Shown here: piece after piece, positions 17,462 to 26,544 of the stretch
Layout: the number at the start of each line of letters is the position of its first letter
Numbering within the stretch: the stretch's first letter is position 1
DNA from: Lachnospiraceae bacterium MD308
GTDB taxonomy: Bacteria; Bacillota; Clostridia; Lachnospirales; Lachnospiraceae
Reading direction: 5' to 3'
DNA length: 64,000 nucleotides
Assembly (NCBI GenBank): GCA_010206225.2
Contig: VIQU02000001.1
Span: 1-64,000, forward strand
Program-made: the position numbers and the translations under genes
Notes under the pieces: model-generated
Told to the model about the DNA's origin: nothing
Seen by the model: only the letters and a program-made list of their open reading frames with translations
Database searches by the model: none

Positions 17462-18004
17462 TTATAAATCTACTATCCTCGCACGGTGATGAGTATAGGG
17501 CAGGAATTTCTTTATCAGATCCTGCGTCTTGATCTTTAAGTGCGTCGTATTGATTCCTGTATTACATACAAAATACTCTGCCTCTGCCACCTCTTTGTCA
17601 AGAATCAGCTGTACATAATCGTCCTCGTCATTCAAAAGCCCCACCACACTTGCGGAACCCGGCTTTGTACCAAGATGCTCCCACATATGCTCCGGCGTAG
17701 CAAACGACATGCGGGATACCCCTAATTTCTTACTGAAGGACGATGTGTCAAACGCCTTCTCTGCCGGCATTACAAGCAGGAAGAAAGTAGTCTTTTTCTG
17801 GTTGCATAAAAATACGTCCTTGCGAACCGGCGCTCCCATCACTTTGCCGATATCCTCGCACTCTTCCATAGAAGCCGCCGGATCATTATCCACCCTCTCA
17901 AAAGGGATCCCTAGCTTTTTTAACACTTTATATACCTCCTGCTCAAGCGGAACTCTCTCGCTCACATTCTCAGGCGGCGTTGTCACAATCTCACTGATAT
18001 ACAT
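17462..18004 (-). CDS. YbaK/ProX-like aminoacyl-tRNA deacylase
   Basis: 180 residues from the ATG at 18004 (MYISEIV), which has AAAGGAGG ahead of it. The family pattern is present: LEQEVYKVLKKLGIPFERVDNDPAASMEECE, then KDVFLCNQKKTTFFLLVMP, KLGVSRMSFA and GSASVVGLLND. The standalone editing proteins of this family (ProXp-ala, PrdX) hydrolyse Ala-tRNA(Pro), keeping Ala out of Pro codons. The conserved Lys of the active site is probably in the RKDVFLCN segment. It is cotranscribed with the pentapeptide-repeat gene. Confidence 0.85.
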   Translation of the reverse strand: MYISEIVTTPPENVSERVPLEQEVYKVLKKLGIPFERVDNDPAASMEECEDIGKVMGAPVRKDVFLCNQKKTTFFLLVMPAEKAFDTSSFSKKLGVSRMSFATPEHMWEHLGTKPGSASVVGLLNDEDDYVQLILDKEVAEAEYFVCNTGINTTHLKIKTQDLIKKFLPYTHHRARIVDL

Positions 18005-18078
18005 TGTATTTTCCTCCTTTGCCCGCAAACGACGGTAATATTCTTTCCTATTTTAGCACAGATAATATCGGGTTTCCA

Positions 18079-18107
18079 TTGTATTTTCCGAAAATTCCCG
18101 TTATACT
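18079..18107 (+). promoter_or_regulatory. Promoter of maf
   Basis: TTGTAT (18079-18084) and TATACT (18102-18107) are 17 nt apart, about 35 nt before the maf start codon. Confidence 0.6.
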
Positions 18108-18142
18108 TTTATTTAAACCATCAGAAAGGACTGGCAGACAAT

Positions 18143-18778
18143 ATGAGATATATCTTAGCCTCTGCGTCGCCCCGCAGAAAAGAACTATTGAAAAAGACGG
18201 GCATCTCTTTCGAGATTATCCCGTCCTCTATAGAAGAAAGAATTACAAAAACGATACCTTCAGAGATTGTTATGGAACTGGCGGAGCAGAAAGCCCGCGC
18301 GGTTTATGAATCGCTGTTGTCATCCGGGAGCGCTTCTCTCATTGCCGATGTCCCTGAGTCCCGTCTATGCGGCGCTGAGGACGGCGATCTCACCGTCATC
18401 GGCGCGGACACGATCGTCGTCTACCGCGGTGAGATTCTTGGAAAGCCTGCGGACAAATCCGAAGCTTACGACATGCTCTCCCTGCTCTCTGACCGGACCC
18501 ATCAGGTATATACCGGAGTCTCTCTTATCATAAGAAAGCATGGAAAGATCTCCGTCCGCACATTTTACGAAAAGACGGACGTGACCTTTTATCCCATCCA
18601 CAAGGACGACCTGCACATTTACATAGAATCCGGCGATCCCCTCGACAAAGCCGGAGCTTACGGCATACAGGGGGATTTCGCCATCCATGTAAAGGAAATC
18701 AAAGGCGATTACAACAACGTGGTAGGTCTTCCCATCGGGCGGCTCTATCAGGAACTGCAGCAGATTATATACAGCTAA
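18143..18778 (+). CDS. maf: Maf-family nucleotide pyrophosphatase
   Basis: 211 residues. It hydrolyses non-canonical or excess nucleoside triphosphates (dTTP, UTP and modified forms) to monophosphates. Motifs: ILASASPRRKELLKKTG at the N-terminus, VIGADTIVV, YDMLSLLSDRTHQVYTGV, and GDPLDKAGAYGIQG near the C-terminus. A stretch of about 15 residues (around ADVPESRLCGAEDGD) is inserted before the GADT motif and is longer than usual. AGAAAGGA lies ahead of the ATG. It is divergent from the ProX-like gene and convergent with the aminotransferase. Confidence 0.93.
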   Translation: MRYILASASPRRKELLKKTGISFEIIPSSIEERITKTIPSEIVMELAEQKARAVYESLLSSGSASLIADVPESRLCGAEDGDLTVIGADTIVVYRGEILGKPADKSEAYDMLSLLSDRTHQVYTGVSLIIRKHGKISVRTFYEKTDVTFYPIHKDDLHIYIESGDPLDKAGAYGIQGDFAIHVKEIKGDYNNVVGLPIGRLYQELQQIIYS

Positions 18779-18837
18779 GTGCTCCCTACAGCATACTTGG
18801 TCAGTCATGTATCATAGCAGCCGCCTCATCCTGACAT

Positions 18838-20079
18838 TTAGCTTGCCATATCCATAGCATAATATTTCTCCGCCGCATCCGCAATTGCCGCCCGCATAAT
18901 GCGGATCAGCTTATCAATCTGCTTTTTCGTCACGATAAGCGGCGGAATCATGCGGTTTACATTGTTCCCGATCGCCGTGATCAGAACCAGCCTGTCAAGA
19001 CAGCCGTGTTTTACGTCCGCGGCGATGGGAATGTCATATTCACAGCCCACCAAAAGGCCGCGTCCTCTTGCCTCTTTCACATGAGGAAGCTTCGCAAGCT
19101 GTTTCTTCATATACTCTCCCATCTCATACGCATTTTTACTTAAATCCTTATCTATGATCTCCGATACGGATGCATAAGCCGCGGCGCAGGCAAGGGCATG
19201 GCCGCCATAGGTAGAGCCGTGTGTCCCTGCAGTGAATGCTTTCGCCACCTTTTCAGTTGCACAGCAGGCTCCGATCGGCATGCCGCCTCCCATTGCCTTT
19301 GCCATAGACACTGCGTCAGGCTTAACTTTGTATCCCATATATGCCATGGGCGAACCGGTACGTCCCCATCCGGTCTGCACCTCGTCAAAGAGAAGGAGCA
19401 TATCATGCTCGTCGCAGAGCTTTCTTAAGCCCTCCACGAACTCCTGTTCCGCCGGATGTACGCCGCCTTCGCCCTGTACCGGCTCTATCATGATTGCGAT
19501 CGTATGTTCCGTTACTTTAGAAGCAAAATCTTCCAGGTTATTAAACTCTGCATAGGAAAATCCCGGCAGCATCGCCCCAAAATTGTCCTGAATCGCTGTT
19601 CCCGGCTGACCGGTAGCCGCCATCGCCCCATAGGTTCTTCCGTGGAAGCCGTTCTTTGCGGTAATGATGTGATACCGCTCCGGCCCGAAATGATCGACGC
19701 CGTATTTTCTCGCCATCTTTATCATACACTCATTAGCTTCTGTTCCTGAGTTCTGATAGAAAATCTTATCCATCCCGATTGTATCGCAGATTTTCTTTGC
19801 GAGAAGCGCCTGAGGCACCGTGTAAGGATAATTAAATGTATGAACAATATCGTCAAGCTGGTCTTTGATCGCAGCCACCACCCGTTCATTCCGATTGCCC
19901 GGACTGTTAACTGCAACGCCGCCGTAAAAGTCCAGATATGCATTGCCTTCCTCATCGTAAATATACATCCCCTCGGCTCTCTCCGCGATAAAATCATACC
20001 GCTCATAAGTCTCCACCATATACTTATTGACCATGTCCTTTAGTTCCTGCGAAGTCAGCCCCGTACTTTCAAGCCTCAT
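18838..20079 (-). CDS. Class III PLP-dependent aminotransferase (ArgD/GABA transaminase-like)
   Basis: 413 residues, normal length. The PLP site is visible: NSGTEANE, NGFHGRTYGAMAATG, LLFDEVQTGWGRTG and the Schiff-base lysine in VSMAKAMGGGMPIG; HGSTYGGHALACAAA follows. The family includes acetylornithine, ornithine and 4-aminobutyrate aminotransferases. There are no arginine-pathway genes nearby, so I do not name the substrate. It is a single gene: terminators or convergent genes lie on both sides. Confidence 0.88.
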   Translation of the reverse strand: MRLESTGLTSQELKDMVNKYMVETYERYDFIAERAEGMYIYDEEGNAYLDFYGGVAVNSPGNRNERVVAAIKDQLDDIVHTFNYPYTVPQALLAKKICDTIGMDKIFYQNSGTEANECMIKMARKYGVDHFGPERYHIITAKNGFHGRTYGAMAATGQPGTAIQDNFGAMLPGFSYAEFNNLEDFASKVTEHTIAIMIEPVQGEGGVHPAEQEFVEGLRKLCDEHDMLLLFDEVQTGWGRTGSPMAYMGYKVKPDAVSMAKAMGGGMPIGACCATEKVAKAFTAGTHGSTYGGHALACAAAYASVSEIIDKDLSKNAYEMGEYMKKQLAKLPHVKEARGRGLLVGCEYDIPIAADVKHGCLDRLVLITAIGNNVNRMIPPLIVTKKQIDKLIRIMRAAIADAAEKYYAMDMAS

Positions 20080-20199
20080 TCCAAATCCCTCTCTTTCTGT
20101 ATTTAAGGTAACATCTTTCCACTAGATTTAAAAAGACCGCATCAAGTGGACAAATGTGGTTCGCACTAGACTCGGAAAAACCTCGCCAAGTGCTCTGCA

Positions 20200-20237
20200 C
20201 AAAAAGGGCACCGCACTATCACAGTACGGCGCCCTTG
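20200..20237 (-). terminator. Terminator of the sugar operon
   Basis: A 10-bp stem (20204-20213 with 20227-20236, one mismatch) is followed on the minus strand by TTTTTG. It lies about 120 nt past the symporter stop. The rest of 20080-20359 holds nothing else I recognise. Confidence 0.7.
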
Positions 20238-20359
20238 CCTTTAACGATATCAACTATAAACCTATTTTTTTGCCATGTCAATACCTTTGTTATCATTTTT
20301 TACTGTCAGATCATTTCATGACTGCAGAATTGATTTCAGATCATTTGCAGGGCATCGCC

Positions 20360-21685
20360 TTATGCTGCCGTTCTTCTCTTCTCCAATTCCACTGTCATTT
20401 CTTCCCTGATGCCGTCAAGCTTATAGAAGTATGTAAGCACTCCGATCAGCACACAGAGCACAACCGGAATCCAGATAAAGCACACTTCAATATGAACCAG
20501 AGCCTTTTCGCTCTGCACTGCATTCGCTACATAACCTCCGCTTTCTAAAAAGGCTCCGATGACAAAGCTTGTAAGTCCCATTCCGCCTTTTACGAAAAAG
20601 CCCTGAAAAGCCGCGATCAAACCTGCCACGCTCGCATTTTTCTTATATTCCGAATAGTCGATGACGTCCGGCTGCATCGCAAATGTAATACCGAATACAC
20701 CATAGATTCCAAGCCCGGTGATCACAAGTCCCGCAAGCAGACAAAAAGCTGAATTCCTTCCCGCAAAGATCAGCATATCCCCTGCAAGATACAAGATCAG
20801 GCTGAAAAACATCAGGCTCCTCTTGCTGAAACGCTTTTCCAGCGCCGGGAGCAAAAGCAACATCGGAAGACCTGATAAAATCCCAAGAATCCCCACTAAA
20901 GACAGCCACTCCGACCTGTTTAAGTTATACTGGAAATAATAGATAACCGTCGTGCTCCGAACTACATATAGAGAAAAGTAAAACAAATTCAGCAAGAATA
21001 AAATCCATGCCTGCCCTGTAAGTCCTTTGAAATCCTCTTTCAGTGAAGAGTGCTCCTGCGTTACCGTAGGCGGCACCACCTCCTTGGTGCTCGCAAATGT
21101 CACGAAAAAGATACACATCGCCGCAATCCCGTAAAGAGTCATCGTAACCAGATATCCTCTTGCCTGATTTCCCCCGCCGAAAAACTTTACCAGAGGCGCA
21201 GTGATGGACATGACCACCGCCGTACCAAGCATGGCGCAGACCATTCTTGTTGACACGAGGATATCTCTCTCGTGAACATCAGAAGTAAGTCTCGGCACTA
21301 TCGTGTTAAGCGGAATATTGACAACTGTGTACGCCGTGCAGAGCAGACAGTATGTTACATATGCCCACACAAGCTTTCCGCCGCTTCCTATATCCGGGAT
21401 AAAAAATGTCAGAAATGTAAATACCGCAAACGGCACTGCCCCAAACAAAAAGTACGGTCTGCCCTGCCCCCATTTCGTGTGGGTCCTGTCCACGATGAGC
21501 CTCATCCCGGTATCCGTGATGGCGTCAATAAACTTCGTGACAAGCATCATCGTACCGGCCGCAGCCGCCGTAATTCCAAATACATCCGTGTAAAATACCA
21601 TCAGATAGGACGCCATCGTACTGAACACCAGATTACACCCCAGATCCCCGATACCGTACCCGATCCGTTTTCCCCATTTTCCCAT
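20360..21685 (-). CDS. GPH-family sugar:cation symporter
   Basis: About 441 residues from the ATG at 21685 (MGKWGKRIGYG), which has AAAGGAGG ahead of it; the kinase stop codon abuts this site. It has twelve predicted hydrophobic segments. The MelB/XylP-type motif DAITDTGMRLIVDRTHTKWGQGRPY lies near residues 55-80 (D-x-x-x-D cation-site pattern). It imports a glycoside, pentoside or hexuronide with Na+ or H+. As the last gene of the SDR-kinase-symporter operon, it should bring in the operon's substrate. Confidence 0.9.
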   Translation of the reverse strand: MGKWGKRIGYGIGDLGCNLVFSTMASYLMVFYTDVFGITAAAAGTMMLVTKFIDAITDTGMRLIVDRTHTKWGQGRPYFLFGAVPFAVFTFLTFFIPDIGSGGKLVWAYVTYCLLCTAYTVVNIPLNTIVPRLTSDVHERDILVSTRMVCAMLGTAVVMSITAPLVKFFGGGNQARGYLVTMTLYGIAAMCIFFVTFASTKEVVPPTVTQEHSSLKEDFKGLTGQAWILFLLNLFYFSLYVVRSTTVIYYFQYNLNRSEWLSLVGILGILSGLPMLLLLPALEKRFSKRSLMFFSLILYLAGDMLIFAGRNSAFCLLAGLVITGLGIYGVFGITFAMQPDVIDYSEYKKNASVAGLIAAFQGFFVKGGMGLTSFVIGAFLESGGYVANAVQSEKALVHIEVCFIWIPVVLCVLIGVLTYFYKLDGIREEMTVELEKRRTAA

Positions 21686-21699
21686 AGCCGTTTCCTCCT

Positions 21700-23331
21700 T
21701 TACCAATCCATGGCTTCAATCGCCGCTTTTTCAACGGAAAGTCCCGCTTTATACCGTTCCATAAATGTATGGAAGCCTGCCGTATCTCTCTCGTCCGGAA
21801 TGACTGTCTCTCCCGATAGTTCTCTGAATATCCTTGTCTCCAGATAGTCCTCAAGTCTTTCTCCTACCGTCTTATCTGCCAGATATGCCGCCAGCAGCGC
21901 GATCCCCCACGCTCCTCCTTCACTGGCCGTATCCATCACCGTAACCGGCGCTCCTGCGGCGGCCGCAAGATACCGCTGTCCTACGCCCTTCGTCTTAAAG
22001 AATCCGCCGTGCCCCATGATACGGTCTACTTTCACCTGCTCCTCATCCATCAGAATGTCTAGTCCAAGCTTTACCGCACCCAGCGAAGTATATAAGTGGA
22101 CTCTCATAAAGTTCGCAAGGTTAAAGCGGCTCTCTGCCGTGCGTAAAAAGGCCAGCCTTCCCTCATTGATCATCGTAATATTTTCACCGGAATAATATCC
22201 GTAAGCCAGAAGCCCTCCGCAGTCTTTATCTCCTTCAAGGGAGCGGGTATACAGCTTTTCAAACAATTCTCCCGTCCCGGCTTTTATGCCCATCATCTCT
22301 GCAAATTCTCCAAACAGTGAAACCCATGCGTTTAGATCGGAAGTCCCGTTATTTGCATGGGACATAGCGCACGGAAAGCCCGTCGGCGTCGTTACCATAT
22401 CGATTTCCCGGTATACCTTGCTAAGCTTCTTTTCCAGTACGACCATTGCAAATGTGCTCGTTCCCGCCGACACATTTCCAGTTCTCGGGGCTACAGAATT
22501 GGTCGCCGTCATTCCGGTTCCCGCGTCTCCTTCCGGTGGGCATAAGCGGATTCCCGGCTTCAGACTCCCCGTTTCGTCTAAAAATGCAGCGCCCTCATCT
22601 GTCAATGTTCCCGCCTGTTCTCCCGCGGTCAGAACCTCCGGGAAGATATCTCTAAGCTTCCATGAATATCCGTAAGGCTCGATCAGCTTATCGAACTTAT
22701 CCGCCATACACACATCGTAGCCGCATGCCTCAGAATCAATCGGGAACATTCCTGACGCATCCCCGATTCCGATCACTCTCTTTCCTGTAAGCTTCCAGTG
22801 GATATAGCCGCTTAACGTAGAGACATAATCAAGATTTTTCACGTGCTCTTCTCCGTCCAGAATCCTCTGGTACAGATGGGCAACACTCCATCGGAGCGGT
22901 ATATTAAAGTCAAACAGCTCTGTCAGCTCATCCGCCGCCTTCTGGGTATTGGTATTTCTCCATGTCTGGAAAGGCGCGATCTGCCTGCCCTCTTTGTCAA
23001 GCGCCATATACCCGTGCATCATAGCGCTGACGCCCATAGCGCCGATATTTTGAAGAACGATGCCGTAGGTATCTTCCACCGCCTTTCTGAGGGAACTGTA
23101 ACATTCCCTCACACCCGTATGTATCTCTTCCAGACCATAAGTCCAGATATTGTCAACAAAAGAATTCTCCCAGTCATAGATCCCCACCGCAAGAACATGC
23201 CCTTTAAAATCAATGAGCACTCCTTTGATCCTCGTAGAGCCAAGTTCAATGCCCAACGCTGTTTTCCCTTCCGTGATGGCCTTTTTTCCTTCTGTGATCC
23301 TGTCTTTCGCAGCCGCTTTTTCGTTGTTCAT
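21700..23331 (-). CDS. FGGY-family carbohydrate kinase
   Basis: 543 residues. The N-terminal ATPase fold reads ALGIELGSTRIKGVLID, followed by the FGGY pattern of xylulokinase/ribulokinase-like proteins (MGVSAMMHGYMALD, PFQTWRNTN). The C-terminal domain contains MGHGGFFKTKGVGQRYLAAAAGAPV and the SEGGAWGIALLAAY nucleotide site. It should phosphorylate a ketose or polyol imported by the neighbouring symporter; the exact sugar is not decidable. AAGGAGG precedes the ATG, 10 nt after the SDR stop. A short Lys-rich N-terminal extension is unusual. Confidence 0.88.
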   Translation of the reverse strand: MNNEKAAAKDRITEGKKAITEGKTALGIELGSTRIKGVLIDFKGHVLAVGIYDWENSFVDNIWTYGLEEIHTGVRECYSSLRKAVEDTYGIVLQNIGAMGVSAMMHGYMALDKEGRQIAPFQTWRNTNTQKAADELTELFDFNIPLRWSVAHLYQRILDGEEHVKNLDYVSTLSGYIHWKLTGKRVIGIGDASGMFPIDSEACGYDVCMADKFDKLIEPYGYSWKLRDIFPEVLTAGEQAGTLTDEGAAFLDETGSLKPGIRLCPPEGDAGTGMTATNSVAPRTGNVSAGTSTFAMVVLEKKLSKVYREIDMVTTPTGFPCAMSHANNGTSDLNAWVSLFGEFAEMMGIKAGTGELFEKLYTRSLEGDKDCGGLLAYGYYSGENITMINEGRLAFLRTAESRFNLANFMRVHLYTSLGAVKLGLDILMDEEQVKVDRIMGHGGFFKTKGVGQRYLAAAAGAPVTVMDTASEGGAWGIALLAAYLADKTVGERLEDYLETRIFRELSGETVIPDERDTAGFHTFMERYKAGLSVEKAAIEAMDW

Positions 23332-23341
23332 ATCTTCCTCC

Positions 23342-24118
23342 TTAGAAGCAGGTAAACGCTCCGTCTATTATAAAATCCGAACCTGTTGTAAAGGTACTTG
23401 TATCTCCTGCAAGGTATACGCAGATTGATTCCAATTCTTCCGGTTTTCCCATTCTTCCCATAGGAGCCATCGCGTTCCACTGTTCAATGAGAGGCACCAG
23501 CGTCGGGGAATTTAACGTAAGCTCTGTTCCGATATATCCCGGGCTTATGCTGTTTACTCGGACTCCTCTTTTTGCCCACTCAATGGCGAGGGATTTGGTA
23601 AGCTGAATCACTCCTGCTTTGGAGGCGTTGTAAGCGCACTGCGGCTGCGGAACATTTACGATATGTGCGGACATGGATGCCGTGTTGATGATTGAGCCGC
23701 CGCCATTCTCCAACATATACTTTCCCGCCGCGATATCTGTAAGGAAGATGCCGTTCAGATTAATGTTGATCACCTTGCTCCACTGCTCGTATGTCATCTC
23801 CTCCGCCGGAGCATTGATACAGATTCCCGCATTGTTGTGGCAGAAATCAAGACCTCCAAGCTCCTTCACTACCTGCTCCACCATTCTTTCTACCTGCTCT
23901 TTGTCGGTACAATCTGTACGGATGGCTATCACCTTTCTCCCGGTCTTTTCTGCAAGTTCTGCGGCAGTCTTCTTTGCCTCTTCCATATCCAAGTCTACGA
24001 TTGCCACGTCTGCGCCTGCCTCTGCAAATGCTGTTGCCGTACATTTTCCGATTCCTCTTGCCGCTCCTGTTACAAACCCTTTCTTTCCGTCCAGTCTCAT
24101 TTTTTCAATAATTCCCAT
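23342..24118 (-). CDS. Short-chain dehydrogenase/reductase
   Basis: 258 residues from the ATG at 24118 (MGIIEKMRLDGKK), 6 nt after AAAGGAG; an upstream in-frame reading would run through the operator. It has the NAD(P) motif TGAARGIG, NNAG at the fourth strand, and the catalytic S-Y-K triad (INTASMSAH, CAYNASKAG). The acidic end of the second strand (IVDLDMEE) suggests NAD rather than NADP. As first gene of the operon it probably oxidises a sugar alcohol to the ketose that the FGGY kinase then phosphorylates; this is inference from context. Confidence 0.9.
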   Translation of the reverse strand: MGIIEKMRLDGKKGFVTGAARGIGKCTATAFAEAGADVAIVDLDMEEAKKTAAELAEKTGRKVIAIRTDCTDKEQVERMVEQVVKELGGLDFCHNNAGICINAPAEEMTYEQWSKVININLNGIFLTDIAAGKYMLENGGGSIINTASMSAHIVNVPQPQCAYNASKAGVIQLTKSLAIEWAKRGVRVNSISPGYIGTELTLNSPTLVPLIEQWNAMAPMGRMGKPEELESICVYLAGDTSTFTTGSDFIIDGAFTCF

Positions 24119-24143
24119 GATCTTCTCCTTTTCTTTAATTAAT

Positions 24144-24164
24144 TTTGTAAAATGATTTATCAAA
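24144..24164. promoter_or_regulatory. Candidate operator of the sugar operon
   Basis: A 21-bp imperfect palindrome centred on base 24154 lies at the expected transcription start of the SDR operon, just downstream of its -10. A near-identical copy in inverted orientation lies at 24285-24305. The ROK regulator encoded alongside is the obvious binder; this is inference. Confidence 0.65.
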
Positions 24165-24174
24165 TTGTAATTAC

Positions 24175-24203
24175 ATAATATACTTTCATATTCCATTCGT
24201 CAA
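24175..24203 (-). promoter_or_regulatory. Promoter of the SDR-kinase-symporter operon
   Basis: TTGACG (24198-24203) and TATTAT (24175-24180) on the minus strand are spaced 17 nt. The start falls inside the candidate operator. Confidence 0.75.
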
Positions 24204-24220
24204 TATGTAATAATTCACAA

Positions 24221-24273
24221 CAATGAAGCGTCAAAATCATGGAAACTATCCAATAGATTTTTACGCTTCATTG
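24221..24273. repeat. 18-bp inverted repeat between divergent genes
   Basis: Arms 24221-24238 and 24256-24273 match at 17 of 18 positions around a 17-nt loop. It lies between the two promoters and is not one of the two operators. It may bind another regulator or form a hairpin in the leader. Confidence 0.6.
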
Positions 24274-24284
24274 AGTTATAATAT

Positions 24285-24305
24285 TTTATTAAATGATTTT
24301 ACAAA
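24285..24305. promoter_or_regulatory. Second operator copy, before the ROK gene
   Basis: This 21-bp imperfect palindrome, centred on 24295, matches the reverse complement of 24144-24164 at all but a few positions. It follows TATAAT at 24277-24282, the probable -10 of the ROK gene, so it would serve autoregulation. Confidence 0.6.
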
Positions 24306-24320
24306 ATAAGGGGTCCTATT

Positions 24321-25460
24321 ATGAAAAGAAGTATTACACCGAACCAGATCAAGCAGAATAACCGCAATCTGATCTATCATTATATCTATAAAAACGGGAA
24401 AGTATCGCAGCAGGACATTTCTTATGATCTTCGCTTAAGCCGCCCTACTGTCACTGCGAACCTGACAGCGATGGAAACTGACGGGCTGATTCAGAAATGC
24501 GGCTCCATCGACACAGAATTTGTCGGCAGAAAAGCCGCCGCTTACTCTGTCATTCCGGATTACCGCGTCAGTATCGGCGTGGAGATACTAAAAAAAGAGA
24601 TAAAAATCATTGCCGTAGACCTGTACGGCGAAAAGATCAGGCGTATCGCCCATGACATTGCCTATGAATACAAAGACGCATACTTTAAGACGGTATGCGA
24701 TAAGATACTTGAATTTAAACACATGCTCCATATCACAGACAAGCAGCTCCTCGGCATCGGTTTTGCCATGCAGGGACTGGTGTCGCCCGACAGACAGACC
24801 GTACTTTACGGAGAAATATTATCCTGCACCGGTCTTCCTATCGGCGTTTTTACCCGCCACCTTTCCTATCCCTGCTCCTTTATCCATGACGCAGACAGCG
24901 CCGCCATTGCCGAACTGTGGGTATCGCCCGAACTGTCCGACGCATTCTATCTGTCTATCAGCAAGCACTTAGGCGCTGCCATGATCTCAAAAGGGCAGAT
25001 ACTGACCGGAAAGCATGGACACAATTCCACCATTGAACATATCCAGATGAAGCCTGACGGCGCCCTCTGTTACTGCGGCAAACGCGGGTGTATGGAAACG
25101 CTCTGTTCCCTGAATGCTCTGCTGAGCGAGAACGAAAGCCTTGATGATTTTTTTGCCCGAGTGCGGCGTAACGACACTTCTGCGCGGAATCGATGGACTG
25201 CTTTTCTCACAGAACTTGCTAAGGCGGTCAATCTGCTGCATTTAATCTATGACACGGATTTTATCCTTGGAGGGTATCTTGCTCCTTATCTGTGTGAGGA
25301 AGACATTGCATTTCTTCATGAGCAGATCCGGCAGCTAACGCCATTCGCTGAAGAATCCGATTTTCTTCTGATCAGCAAGATGCCAAAGCATAATATCACG
25401 ATAGGCGCAGCGCTTCCGTATATCCAGAATTTTTTAAATACACTGTCAGAGCCGACGTAA
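24321..25460 (+). CDS. ROK-family transcriptional regulator (XylR/NagC-like)
   Basis: 379 residues. The N-terminal winged helix-turn-helix (IYKNGKVSQQDISYDLRLSRPTVT with a second helix, TAMETDGLIQK) is followed by a ROK sugar-kinase-like domain. That domain keeps the zinc motif CYCGKRGCMET and the preceding GHNSTIEH. ROK repressors bind a free sugar and release DNA. Divergent placement opposite the SDR-kinase-symporter operon, with paired operators between, makes that operon its target. The ribosome site is AAGGGG. Confidence 0.9.
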   Translation: MKRSITPNQIKQNNRNLIYHYIYKNGKVSQQDISYDLRLSRPTVTANLTAMETDGLIQKCGSIDTEFVGRKAAAYSVIPDYRVSIGVEILKKEIKIIAVDLYGEKIRRIAHDIAYEYKDAYFKTVCDKILEFKHMLHITDKQLLGIGFAMQGLVSPDRQTVLYGEILSCTGLPIGVFTRHLSYPCSFIHDADSAAIAELWVSPELSDAFYLSISKHLGAAMISKGQILTGKHGHNSTIEHIQMKPDGALCYCGKRGCMETLCSLNALLSENESLDDFFARVRRNDTSARNRWTAFLTELAKAVNLLHLIYDTDFILGGYLAPYLCEEDIAFLHEQIRQLTPFAEESDFLLISKMPKHNITIGAALPYIQNFLNTLSEPT

Positions 25461-25475
25461 AAATAAGCTCATCCT

Positions 25476-25550
25476 GTACCCTCCGTGTACAAAGATACAC
25501 TGAGGGTACGATACCTTAATATATCGTGCTGCCCTATGGACAGCTCTTTT
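25476..25550 (+). terminator. Terminator region between the convergent ROK and abiEii genes
   Basis: Two hairpins lie in tandem. The first is 25476-25483 with 25502-25509 plus inner pairs. The second is 7-bp, 25528-25534 with 25538-25544, with loop TAT, and is followed by TCTTTT on the plus strand. The second looks like the real terminator for the ROK gene. Confidence 0.6.
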
Positions 25551-25566
25551 ACGGTTTTATGTATTT

Positions 25567-26544
25567 TTAATTCTTTGAGTCACTTTTTTCTCTGCCGCCA
25601 CATTTCCAAAGTGCCATAGGATGCCGTTTGACTCGATTCAGAAATTCATCATCAGAAAACAGCAGATCAGGCCGGTACTCCTGATTATTAAATGACTGCC
25701 AGAATTCAAGTTCTCTGCTGTTCTCAGGAAGCAGAAAACTTTTCAAATATTCCATCGTCTTTTTCTGTGCAAGTTCCAGGTCAAAATGTTCCCCACGGCG
25801 CAGAACCGGAATCAAATCTGTTTTAATCCTCTGTGGGGAAAGCTGCATGATATGACGAAAAGCAAAACTTTCCGGCGCTTTCTCTGCCGCAATAGCGCTG
25901 TAAAATACAACGCACTTACGTAACATCAGTTCTTCGCTTTCGTCAAACAATCCGTATTTTTGCAGATTGAAAATATCATATAAATCCCTTGCTGCGGTCC
26001 GGCTTAAAAGCGCCACGATCTTAGCGCCAAAAATTTCAAGGTAATCAATACTTAATACGGTAAGAGGCTCTTTCTGCCAGGGCAGGTTCACTCGCCTTCT
26101 GGACACAGGAAGGACATGTGCGCGAAGCATATAATTAATTTCGATTTTCAGATTATCCTTCATTCCTCCGGCATTCACATACTCATAAACAAAAGAATCC
26201 AGCGCATGATACTGTTTTGATTTGGCGCTAAGCTGATAACCTGCCGCAGCCATGTATTTCTGGATATGTTCTGTAATCTTTTTTCTTTCCTCCAGCATAG
26301 CTTCACGTTCAACCTCTTTTGAAAAATCAAGGTTTATATCAACTGAAAGCCGGGGCAGGTCAAAAATCGTAAGGTTGATCGCCGTTCCGCCTTTGAGCGC
26401 AAGGCAGTCTGACAACAGCGGGTCTTTTTCCATGAAAGATAAAACATCCGCAAGCCGGCACACTTTTTCTAAAGTATCACGTACAAACCCAAGTTTTTTT
26501 GCATACCGTCCAAGTGTAATCCGGTCATATTGCATCATTGTCAT
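25567..26544 (-). CDS. abiEii: AbiEii-type nucleotidyltransferase toxin
   Basis: 325 residues of the nucleotidyltransferase AbiEii/AbiGii family. Motifs: LALKGGTAINL (the G-rich NTase start), LPRLSVDINLDF (a variant of the D-x-D pair), a mid-protein KIEINYMLR strand, and LDIFNLQKYG-like YDIFNLQKYGLF at the end. In related MenT/AbiEii toxins the enzyme adds nucleotides to tRNA acceptor ends and stops translation. It overlaps the antitoxin gene by about 20 nt, so the two are translationally coupled. The usual family motif has two aspartates in the RxSxDxD segment; here it reads RLSVDINLD, so the second acidic residue is shifted or replaced by N and should be checked. Confidence 0.88.
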   Translation of the reverse strand: MTMMQYDRITLGRYAKKLGFVRDTLEKVCRLADVLSFMEKDPLLSDCLALKGGTAINLTIFDLPRLSVDINLDFSKEVEREAMLEERKKITEHIQKYMAAAGYQLSAKSKQYHALDSFVYEYVNAGGMKDNLKIEINYMLRAHVLPVSRRRVNLPWQKEPLTVLSIDYLEIFGAKIVALLSRTAARDLYDIFNLQKYGLFDESEELMLRKCVVFYSAIAAEKAPESFAFRHIMQLSPQRIKTDLIPVLRRGEHFDLELAQKKTMEYLKSFLLPENSRELEFWQSFNNQEYRPDLLFSDDEFLNRVKRHPMALWKCGGREKSDSKN

